Assembly (NCBI GenBank): GCA_043779185.1
Contig: JAYWEQ010000161.1
Coordinates: 1 to 12,372 of the forward strand
Reading direction: 5' to 3'
DNA: 12,372 bases
Source of the DNA: JAYWDA01 sp043779185
Lineage (GTDB): Bacteria; Bdellovibrionota; Bdellovibrionia; Bdellovibrionales; Bdellovibrionaceae
Position numbers and translations under genes: made by a program. This document shows positions 6,094-11,943 of the stretch, piece after piece (position 1 is the stretch's first letter; each line of letters opens with the position of its first letter). The notes beneath the pieces are model-generated. The model was not told where the DNA came from. It saw only the letters and a list, made by a program, of their open reading frames with translations, and did not search any database.

Positions 6094-6846
6094 ATGAAAA
6101 CATCGAACTTATTACTTTTTGTACTGCTGATGGGCATTGCTCAAGGCTGTTCTAAAAAAGAAGATAAGGCAGAAGATTCAGCGGCGGCAGCAACGCCTGC
6201 GATCGGCAGCCCATTACTTCCAACTGTACCTAACGGCGTCGTCAGTTCAGATTCAACAACCGGCACAGTGCCATTTACACCGGTCAGCCGGGCCATGATG
6301 GAAAACTATATTGCTTCTCATCCTTTAAATAATCCAACAGGCTTCCGGATCAGTATGGCGATGAAGAACGCCGGCGAAAATCATTATGCTGGTGAAATTA
6401 GATTATCTTATGAAGATAACGGAACGACTCACACCGGAATTTTTACAGCTCCTGAAGGTCGAAACGAAAGCTATCCAAGCCTGGGTCAGAACCTGGATGT
6501 TGGAAAATATAAAGCTCAGTATAACTATTGGTTTCGGATGGGTGGTCGAACGGTGTTTCAAGGTCAGTTTCAAGATTCTTTTGGTGCAGTTGTTTTGATC
6601 ATCGATAGCGCCATCAACTTAGGTGACGCGCAAGGCATGGGTAAAATTTCTGGAAGCCTTTGGTTTAAAAACTTCGCTTATTCCTTTGCTCCACAGTCGC
6701 AAGTCAGAAACTGCTGGTTTATTTATGACGGACCCTATGATTGCAAATCAACAACAGTGATTACAAAAAGCCAACTAGAGCCTTCGGATGGTTATCGCAT
6801 GCTAGGAACATTTAGCGGTGTGGTGGCTTCACAGGCTTTCCAATAG
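6094..6846 (+). CDS. Lipoprotein, family not recognised
   Basis: A 250-aa protein with a lipoprotein signal peptide: Lys at residue 2, a hydrophobic core (residues 6-15), and a lipobox-like AQGC with the modifiable Cys at 19, followed by a charged SKKEDKAED linker. The position -3 residue (Ala) is not the most common, but the overall shape is typical. A low-complexity Ala/Pro/Ser/Thr linker runs to about residue 65. The rest looks like a beta-rich domain (many Gly, Tyr and Phe residues; segments such as HYAGEIRLSYED and NYWFRMGGRTVF), with two further cysteines at about 209 and 217 that could form a disulfide. No known domain is recognised. GGAGG at 6083-6087, six bases before the ATG, fixes the start. 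It is transcribed with the next lipoprotein, 16 bp downstream. Confidence 0.88.
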   Translation: MKTSNLLLFVLLMGIAQGCSKKEDKAEDSAAAATPAIGSPLLPTVPNGVVSSDSTTGTVPFTPVSRAMMENYIASHPLNNPTGFRISMAMKNAGENHYAGEIRLSYEDNGTTHTGIFTAPEGRNESYPSLGQNLDVGKYKAQYNYWFRMGGRTVFQGQFQDSFGAVVLIIDSAINLGDAQGMGKISGSLWFKNFAYSFAPQSQVRNCWFIYDGPYDCKSTTVITKSQLEPSDGYRMLGTFSGVVASQAFQ

Positions 6847-6862
6847 GAATGAAGGAGGAGTT

Positions 6863-7519
6863 ATGAAAAAATGGACGACTTATTTAAAATTGATAACGCT
6901 TGCGATCGTCGGAACTTCCCTGATCGCCTGTGGAAATAAAGACGATGATTCGCGGCGAAGCGGAAGCGGAGGCGGTGCTCTACCGATCGGCATTGGCGCT
7001 TGCAGCACCTGTGCTGGCTGGGGTGGCCAAGGGCAACTATTTCTGGGATCTGGTTACGGATCTGCGAGCTTTCCCATGGCAATGAGCATTGAACTTTTAG
7101 GGGATTCAACAGAGATCACTTATCTTAACTCTCTGCAAACCGACCCTTCGAAAACTTATGGAACCGTTTTGAACGGCGCGCGATTAGGGAATCAAACTTA
7201 TTTAAGACAAGCGGCCATTAATGTCGGTGCGACGATTCCTACTGGTCAGTGTGTTTTGCCAGCTGGAACTTACAATTTAACGCCGACTTCAAATATGGGA
7301 AGTTATGCCGGTGGAAGTTTTGTGATTCCACAATTTGAAATGACCAATGGAAGCAGTCGATTTGTGATGTCTTTGCAACAAGGTGCGGTGGTGGCAGCCT
7401 ATGTTGGTGGAAGGCCTACTGGTTTTGGCGCGCTGCTTGTCGTTCTTGCGGGTCCTAGCAAGTATAATCCAGCTCAAATGGTCAGTTGTAATGACCCTGG
7501 ATTTCAACTGACTCAATAA
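6863..7519 (+). CDS. Second lipoprotein, Gly-rich, family not recognised
   Basis: A 218-aa protein with a textbook lipobox LIAC (Cys 23) after a basic N-terminus (MKKW) and a hydrophobic core. I chose ATG 6863 because GAAGGAGGAG stands directly before it. A longer reading frame from 6818 would lie inside the upstream gene and would spoil the signal peptide. After the Cys come an acidic/basic linker (NKDDDSRR) and a Gly-rich stretch. The mature domain has a CSTC pair (about 47-50) and two more cysteines (about 129 and 209), and is rich in Gly, Ser, Thr and Tyr, suggesting a beta-structured exported protein. It is probably expressed from the same mRNA as the lipoprotein at 6094, given the 16-bp gap, and it ends before a strong terminator. 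Function unknown. Confidence 0.9.
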   Translation: MKKWTTYLKLITLAIVGTSLIACGNKDDDSRRSGSGGGALPIGIGACSTCAGWGGQGQLFLGSGYGSASFPMAMSIELLGDSTEITYLNSLQTDPSKTYGTVLNGARLGNQTYLRQAAINVGATIPTGQCVLPAGTYNLTPTSNMGSYAGGSFVIPQFEMTNGSSRFVMSLQQGAVVAAYVGGRPTGFGALLVVLAGPSKYNPAQMVSCNDPGFQLTQ

Positions 7520-7547
7520 ATCCTGTCCCTGAATTAAAGTTCAACTC

Positions 7548-7576
7548 ACAGCCCCTTGCGGGCTGTTATTCTTTTT
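7548..7576 (+). terminator. Intrinsic terminator of the lipoprotein operon
   Basis: ACAGCCC (7548-7554) pairs perfectly with GGGCTGT (7560-7566) across the loop CTTGC, and TATTCTTTTT follows. It lies 29 bp after the second lipoprotein stop and only 14 bp before the recombinase start codon. Confidence 0.88.
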
Positions 7577-7590
7577 GCTCTACTTTAGAG

Positions 7591-8469
7591 ATGGAACTAC
7601 CTCTATGGATAGAGTTTTTCGATGATCTTCAAAATGTCCGCGGACGATCGCAAAATACCGTCATGGCCTACCGACGCGATTTAGAACTCTGGCGCGATTA
7701 TAAAAATGCAAATAATTCTGTGGCTGGGTTTTACGACTACATGAAAGACCATGATCTATCCACAAGGTCGCAGGCCCGAGTCATCTCAAGCTTAAGAACA
7801 TACTTTCGGTTTTGTGAAGGCCGTGGCCTTAAATCTCCCGAGCTACGTGATCTGCGTCCTCCTAAAGTTAAAGTCGGACTTCCAAAACCTTTATCAGTGG
7901 CTGAATTTGATCAACTTTTTGAAGCCTGTATGGTTTCAGATCCGCATCGCACAGCTCGTAATCAGCTCACCCTGCTATTTTTGTATGGCCTGGGCTGCCG
8001 AGTGACCGAGCTGATTCAATTGGACCTGCGTGATTACAGCCCGACCGAGCGCTGGGTTAAAATTTTAGGCAAAGGGCAAAAAGAACGCCTGGTTCCTTTA
8101 ACTGAGACTTTGGCTTTAACTTTAGAAGAGTACTTACGTGTCAGTCGTCCGATTTTAATGAAAGAGAATAGTGATTCAATACTTATCAATGACCGAGGAC
8201 ATCGTCCATCCCGGGTCGATGTGTGGCGTTGGCTAGCGGCTTGGTCGGTACGTGCGGGCTTTACAGAGCCGGTGAATCCGCATCGTTTTCGACATGGTTG
8301 TGCAACTGCCCTTTTAGAAGGTGGCGCTGATCTGCGTTCAATTCAAATCTTGCTGGGGCATGCCAGTATCCAAACCACTCAGATTTATACCAATGTGACC
8401 ACTTCGACGCTTACAACTGCAGTCGAAGAGCATCATCCCTTGTCTCATCTTGAAGATTTAAAAGAGTAA
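7591..8469 (+). CDS. XerC/XerD-type tyrosine site-specific recombinase
   Basis: A 292-aa protein of the size of Xer recombinases, which resolve chromosome dimers at dif sites before division. The N-terminal core-binding domain spans about residues 1-90 (SQNTVMAYRRDLELW motif at 20-34). The catalytic domain carries every expected residue: R137 (GLGCRVTEL), K161 (GKGQKER), H231 and R234 (HRFRH), H257 (LLGHAS) and the nucleophile Y266 (QIYTNV). The spacings R234-H257-Y266 match E. coli XerD (23 and 9). I cannot say from sequence whether it is XerC, XerD or a single Xer. No integrase-like extension or att site is visible beside it, so a chromosomal housekeeping role is favoured. There is no ribosome binding site before the ATG, which follows the upstream terminator by 14 bp. 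Confidence 0.93.
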   Translation: MELPLWIEFFDDLQNVRGRSQNTVMAYRRDLELWRDYKNANNSVAGFYDYMKDHDLSTRSQARVISSLRTYFRFCEGRGLKSPELRDLRPPKVKVGLPKPLSVAEFDQLFEACMVSDPHRTARNQLTLLFLYGLGCRVTELIQLDLRDYSPTERWVKILGKGQKERLVPLTETLALTLEEYLRVSRPILMKENSDSILINDRGHRPSRVDVWRWLAAWSVRAGFTEPVNPHRFRHGCATALLEGGADLRSIQILLGHASIQTTQIYTNVTTSTLTTAVEEHHPLSHLEDLKE

Positions 8470-8484
8470 TGTCCGCGCTTCGTT

Positions 8485-8520
8485 AAGATGGGGACCTGTC
8501 GAGTTCTGAAATCCCATCTT
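8485..8520 (+). repeat. Inverted repeat between the recombinase and comM
   Basis: AAGATGGG (8485-8492) and CCCATCTT (8513-8520) are perfect complements separated by 20 bases. Only a short TTTAA follows, so it would be a weak terminator. It ends three bases before the proposed GTG start of comM, so a folded RNA would crowd the initiation region. Confidence 0.5.
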
Positions 8521-8523
8521 TAA

Positions 8524-9954
8524 GTGAGTTCGGAATTTGCAAAATCGTTCGCCATGAAGGTGATGTCACTGGCCCGAGAGGGCTCAAAATTAATTCCTGT
8601 TGAAGTCGAACTCATTCTAATTCCCGGGCTGCCGCAGATTCATTTTTTGGGATTGCCAGACCAAGTGATTCGCGAAAGCATTCACCGAATTAAAAGTGCG
8701 ATCCGGCAACAAGGCTTCGAGTTTCCAAAAACAAAACAAATCTTAGTCAATATTAGGCCTCAACATATTAAGAAAAGTTCGCGGGGAGTGGAGTTAGCCG
8801 TAGCGGCCGCCTTACTTTGGGAAACGGGCCAATTGCCAACGCCTTTAGCGCAAAATTATTTTTATGTTTACGGAGAGCTTGGTTTGAATGGTGAAGTTTT
8901 TCAGCCCGAGGACTTGCGAGAATTTGAAGGCACTCCTGATAGCACTGTCTTGACCGGCGCGGGTCCTGGATTGATGGGCTTTCAACGTTTGCGAATCGAA
9001 TGTTTAAAAAATTTAAATCAACCTTCGGCAATGCCAGCAGATGTAGATTCGTTTCAACCCGTGCGGCCGACGGAAGCTTTGGATTTGATTTTTCCGGAAG
9101 AGCAAGCTCGGCTGTTGCAAATTTTAGCTCTTGGCAAGCACCATGCCTTGCTTGCGGGGCCATCGGGTTCAGGGAAAAGCACTTTGGCTAAAGCCGTGGT
9201 TAGTTTTTTAGAAGATCCTTCTAAAGAAGATTTGTGCCGGCGAAAAATAAATTGGTCACCTCTAAGGATCCCTCACCACAGTATTTCGGCCCTTTCGCTG
9301 GTCGGCGGCGGAGTTCCACCGAAGGCCGGTGAAATCACTCAAGCTGATGGCGGCCTGCTTGTCATGGATGAGCTGTTGGAATTTTCTCCGGCTTGTCAGG
9401 AGGCCTTACGTGAGCCTTTAGAAGAGGGCCTTGTGCGCGTTGTGCGCGGCTTAAAAAGTGAAACTTTTGCGTCCAAATTTCAACTTTTAGCGACGACCAA
9501 TTTATGCCCCTGCGGGCAGTGGATTCCCGGTTCGGACTTGGCGTGCCGATTTGCCCGTCATAAGTGCACGTCTTATCAACAAAAGCTTTCAGGGCCATTT
9601 TTAGATCGATTTGACATCTTATTTTTTACCAAGAAATCAAATTCTTTTCATCCGTCAAAAAAAGCTTCCGATCAAGGAGTTCAAGGTCACGCCATTTTGG
9701 AAAGGGTTCAAGCCTGTAGACAGTGGCGCTCTGAAAAGGACTCGTCTTTGCTAGAGAGCGACCGCTTTGATTCATTCCTTCGTCAGAATCTGTGGCCCAA
9801 AGAATTTTCGTCTCGGAGGCGATTTAAAGCTGCCTACAAAGTGGCATTAACTTTAGCCGATCTTGATCAAAGTGTCGCGGTAAAGCCGTATCATGTTGAC
9901 GAGGCCTTGCAACTGGCCGTCCATCCCTTTGATAAAATGAGTCAGGGCTTTTAA
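8524..9954 (+). CDS. comM: ComM/YifB-family Mg-chelatase-like AAA+ ATPase (divergent)
   Basis: In naturally transformable bacteria, ComM is a hexameric helicase that drives branch migration when incoming DNA is recombined into the chromosome. This 476-aa protein has the family order: an N-terminal ChlI-like domain (IPVEVEL at 24-30, PGLPQIHFLGLPDQVIRES at 34-52), an AAA+ core with Walker A GPSGSGKST (212-220), VGGGVPPKAGEI (260-271), Walker B GLLVMDEL (277-284), sensor NLCPCG (326-331), arginine-finger region LSGPFLDRFD (355-364), and a C-terminal SSRRRFKAAYKVALTLADLD (429-448). It is somewhat shorter than usual (around 500 aa), mainly in the ChlI half, and has DELLEF where DELPEF is normal. 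The GTG start has no ribosome binding site. ATG 8554 is an alternative, but it would remove about two residues of the conserved N-terminus. Confidence 0.88.
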   Translation: MSSEFAKSFAMKVMSLAREGSKLIPVEVELILIPGLPQIHFLGLPDQVIRESIHRIKSAIRQQGFEFPKTKQILVNIRPQHIKKSSRGVELAVAAALLWETGQLPTPLAQNYFYVYGELGLNGEVFQPEDLREFEGTPDSTVLTGAGPGLMGFQRLRIECLKNLNQPSAMPADVDSFQPVRPTEALDLIFPEEQARLLQILALGKHHALLAGPSGSGKSTLAKAVVSFLEDPSKEDLCRRKINWSPLRIPHHSISALSLVGGGVPPKAGEITQADGGLLVMDELLEFSPACQEALREPLEEGLVRVVRGLKSETFASKFQLLATTNLCPCGQWIPGSDLACRFARHKCTSYQQKLSGPFLDRFDILFFTKKSNSFHPSKKASDQGVQGHAILERVQACRQWRSEKDSSLLESDRFDSFLRQNLWPKEFSSRRRFKAAYKVALTLADLDQSVAVKPYHVDEALQLAVHPFDKMSQGF

Positions 9955-9963
9955 TTTTTGAAT

Positions 9964-9996
9964 TTGAATGAGGATCAAAGGTTGATCCTCATTCAA
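9964..9996 (+). repeat. Perfect hairpin with 15-bp arms between comM and the metallopeptidase gene
   Basis: TTGAATGAGGATCAA (9964-9978) and TTGATCCTCATTCAA (9982-9996) are exact complements around the 3-nt spacer AGG. No T-run follows on either strand. It begins 9 bp after the comM stop. It could be a Rho-type or processing hairpin, an mRNA-stability element, or a DNA operator dyad. Confidence 0.8.
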
Positions 9997-10018
9997 GGGT
10001 CCAGTAGATTGAAGGTCT

Positions 10019-10777
10019 GTGGAAGTGGAAACAATAGATACCGAATTAGGTCCCATATTAGTCAAACGGCGGAAAGGTCGCCGTCGGCTTTCGATTATTT
10101 TGCACCCCTTGCGACCGATCGAAGTGCGCTCTAATTTAAAAACATCAGAGCGGCAAATCACAGAATTTTTTCTCCAAAAAAGAGATTGGATTGAAAAAAA
10201 TTTAAATAAATTCCATGCTCAAAAAGAAACCTATCCCGAAAAGAAAATTCAAGAGGGTGAATGCTTTCCGATCTTAGGAAAAGATCGGCGACTTAAATTT
10301 ATTCAAAGTCCAGATCGAAAATTACGGAGCTGGGTTCAAGGCGAACAGATTATTTTTTCGGCCCTAGTAACACCCTTCGATGAAAAACTTTTCCGGCAAA
10401 CTTTAAGAGACCTTTATAAAAAAATAGCCATCAGTTACCTTCAGCAAAGGGTCTCAGCCCTTTCACAAAGAATGCAGTGCTTGCCGTCTGAGCTCAGTTT
10501 TGGGGAGGCTAAAAATCTTTGGGGCAGTTGCCATCGTTCAGGCCATGTGCGGCTGAACTGGAAATTGATTGTGTTTGAGCCTGCAATAATTGATTACGTT
10601 GTTATTCATGAACTTGCCCACTTAAAGCATTTAGATCATTCGTCGCGTTTTTGGAATTTTGTTGAAATCTACGAACCTAATTATTGCGAAGTTCGGAAAC
10701 AACTGAAAGAGTCCGAATTTAAAGTCGCATTTTTAGATAAATCAAAATTGCAAAATATAAAAGGGATGGGCTTATGA
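10019..10777 (+). CDS. YgjP-type zinc metallopeptidase (DUF45/M48-like)
   Basis: A 252-aa cytoplasmic protein of the YgjP/DUF45 family, predicted zinc-dependent peptidases of poorly known substrate. The zinc site is intact: HELAH (197-201) with two His ligands and the catalytic Glu 198, and a third His at about 207 in LDHSSRFW. The family signature WGSCHRSGHVRLNWKLI (168-184) stands before it. The first 60 residues (LVKRRKGRRRLSIILHP onward) match the usual basic N-terminal region. No signal peptide or membrane segment is seen. Two GTG starts are possible. GAAGG at 10011-10015 is only three bases from GTG 10019 but nine from GTG 10025, so the true protein may be 250 aa. Its stop overlaps the next gene's start (ATGA), implying co-translation. 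Confidence 0.92.
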   Translation: MEVETIDTELGPILVKRRKGRRRLSIILHPLRPIEVRSNLKTSERQITEFFLQKRDWIEKNLNKFHAQKETYPEKKIQEGECFPILGKDRRLKFIQSPDRKLRSWVQGEQIIFSALVTPFDEKLFRQTLRDLYKKIAISYLQQRVSALSQRMQCLPSELSFGEAKNLWGSCHRSGHVRLNWKLIVFEPAIIDYVVIHELAHLKHLDHSSRFWNFVEIYEPNYCEVRKQLKESEFKVAFLDKSKLQNIKGMGL

Positions 10778-11439
10778 GTCAGGCCCTTTTAAAAAAAGCT
10801 GTCGAAGCCATTCATCAGCATGGTGTGTTGCTGACTTTTCCCATCAAGAATAAGAAAGAACCCCTGTCATTGTGGAGCACTTTGTATCCACGTTCCGAGA
10901 TGAAATGGGAGTGGAATGAAGACAGTGATGCGCGAGTGGCGCAGCTGTGGCATCTTCGCGAGCAGCTTTCGCGAAGTCGGGACGTCGTTTATTCGAAATG
11001 GTATTTAGGACGAGCAACCTTTTTTTCATTGGAAGCGTTTGGACACCTTTTGTCTGTTCAGAAAGCTTATGAAAAAAGGGCTCAGTTAGCCTCCCGAGAA
11101 GCTCAAGAAATCATCGAGGCCCTAGAGATGGATTCACCGCTGTCGACTCGGCAAATTAAAGAGGTTGCAGAACTTAAGGGAAAAAGTTTTGAAGCGCTGT
11201 ATAACCGGGTGATGAAAGAGCTTTGGTTGTCAGGACTTATTGTTGGTTTTGGGGAAATTGAGGACTCTAGTTTTCCATCGCTTGCGATCGGTGCGACCTC
11301 GGTTCTTTTTGAAGACGTTTGGAATCATGCCAAAAAATTAAAGCCCAAGGAATCAAAGCTCTGGCTTGAAAAAAAACTATCGAAAGAAAATGTCTTTTTT
11401 AAGGCCTTAGAAAAAAGGCTTAAAGACAATCATCTTTAA
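10774..11439 (+). CDS. 221-aa protein, possibly AlkZ/YcaQ-like winged helix
   Basis: This 221-aa soluble protein starts within the stop codon of the metallopeptidase (ATGA). Residues about 32-80 contain LWSTLYP, KWEWNEDSD, and then LREQLSRSRDVVYSKWYLGRA broken by basic residues. Residues 110-160 look like a winged helix: helix IIEALEMD, then LSTRQIKEVAELKGKS and EALYNRVMKELWLSGLIVGF, as in HTH_42/AlkZ-related proteins. AlkZ enzymes are DNA glycosylases that unhook crosslinks. From memory, a short group of AlkZ-related proteins has a similar length and a W-rich middle segment. I cannot identify the catalytic motif, so function is unproven and it could be a plain DNA-binding protein. Its last codons double as the terminator hairpin of the convergent minus-strand gene. 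Confidence 0.8.
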   Translation: MSQALLKKAVEAIHQHGVLLTFPIKNKKEPLSLWSTLYPRSEMKWEWNEDSDARVAQLWHLREQLSRSRDVVYSKWYLGRATFFSLEAFGHLLSVQKAYEKRAQLASREAQEIIEALEMDSPLSTRQIKEVAELKGKSFEALYNRVMKELWLSGLIVGFGEIEDSSFPSLAIGATSVLFEDVWNHAKKLKPKESKLWLEKKLSKENVFFKALEKRLKDNHL

Positions 11440-11442
11440 GCC
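11411..11442 (-). terminator. Terminator of the hibernation-factor gene, inside the convergent gene
   Basis: GGCTTAAAGA (11417-11426) and TCTTTAAGCC (11433-11442) form a perfect 10-bp stem with a 6-nt loop. On the minus strand it runs straight into six T's (11416-11411), a textbook intrinsic terminator. In the plus direction only CTTTATTAAAAATT follows, so plus-strand termination would be weaker. It overlaps the final codons of the 221-aa gene. Confidence 0.85.
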
Positions 11443-11454
11443 CTTTATTAAAAA

Positions 11455-11814
11455 TTAAGCTTCGCGAATTCGCTGATCAAAGACCCGCTCTTCGTGGCGA
11501 TCATGCCGTAAATGCCGGTGATTTTCTTTCTCGACAATCAAAGAGAAGGTGTCCAAAGCTTCGCGGACGGCCTCTGTCAAAGTCACAGCACTTTTCTCGA
11601 CAACTAAAGGATGAACCATGTTCTGTCCCGCGACAATTTTTACGGTGAAATGATTTTCACCAAATTGGAAAGGCGTTTTATGCATCGAAATTGTCGCCCG
11701 TGTTCGCAACAAAGCGGGGCGAGGGTGTTTAAAAATAACATCCCTTAATTCGTATTTGAGGTAGGCACGTAGGGATTCTGAGGAATCCATATTTCTGAAT
11801 AGGACTTCGATCAT
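11455..11814 (-). CDS. Short HPF/RaiA-like ribosome hibernation factor (S30AE fold)
   Basis: A 119-aa protein resembling the short S30AE family. These proteins sit in the 30S decoding channel of idle ribosomes and either pair them as 100S dimers or stop translation. Family-like features: the opening MIEVLFRNMDSSESLRAYL (1-19), a beta-alpha-beta-beta-beta-alpha pattern, the strand segment HFTVKIVAGQ (55-64) and the second helix TEAVREALDTFSLIVEKE (80-97), then a basic, His-rich tail (HRHLRHDRHEER). The long-form dimerisation domain is absent. I chose ATG 11814 because AAGGAGG (11826-11820) lies five bases upstream and the protein then starts where the family starts. A frame open from 11847 would add 11 untypical residues, though it also has a GGGAG upstream. 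It is convergent with the 221-aa gene, 15 bp apart. Confidence 0.75.
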   Translation of the reverse strand: MIEVLFRNMDSSESLRAYLKYELRDVIFKHPRPALLRTRATISMHKTPFQFGENHFTVKIVAGQNMVHPLVVEKSAVTLTEAVREALDTFSLIVEKENHRHLRHDRHEERVFDQRIREA

Positions 11815-11815
11815 C

Positions 11816-11846
11816 TGATCCTCCTTGGAGATTGTTTGTAGGATCA
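11816..11846 (-). promoter_or_regulatory. Hairpin that could mask the hibernation-factor ribosome binding site
   Basis: On the minus strand TGATCCT (11846-11840) can pair with AGGATCA (11822-11816) over 17 bases. The 3' arm includes the last AGG of the AAGGAGG ribosome binding site, next to ATG 11814. A smaller alternative CTCC-AA-GGAG covers the rest of the site. The result could be lower translation until the hairpin opens. Confidence 0.35.
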
Positions 11847-11902
11847 TCTTACTCCCAAACCTTTCATTTGAGAGTGACGTTCTTGTATTAATTAGGACAG
11901 CT

Positions 11903-11943
11903 CTGCGACATAAGCCTAGAGCTTTATTTGTACTGCGACATAA
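11903..11943. repeat. 11-bp direct repeat 30 bp apart
   Basis: CTGCGACATAA occurs at 11903-11913 and 11933-11943 (plus-strand reading). On the minus strand the second copy lies in the last codons of the gene ending at 11924, and the first lies just past its stop, in the same reading frame. A 6-bp inverted repeat AGCTCT/AGAGCT (11899-11904, 11918-11923) overlaps it directly after the stop. Confidence 0.6.

Noticed and set aside
6818..6862. Upstream in-frame extension of the second lipoprotein
   Set aside because: It would start inside the first lipoprotein gene and place 15 residues before the signal peptide; the strong ribosome binding site supports ATG 6863.
7591..8469. Xer-type recombinase as the integrase of a mobile element
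   Set aside because: Size and motif spacing match housekeeping Xer proteins, and there is no tRNA, direct repeat pair or phage/ICE gene nearby.
8768..9163. Minus-strand 131-aa ORF
   Set aside because: It lies wholly inside comM, opposite its ChlI and Walker A regions, and has no supporting signals.
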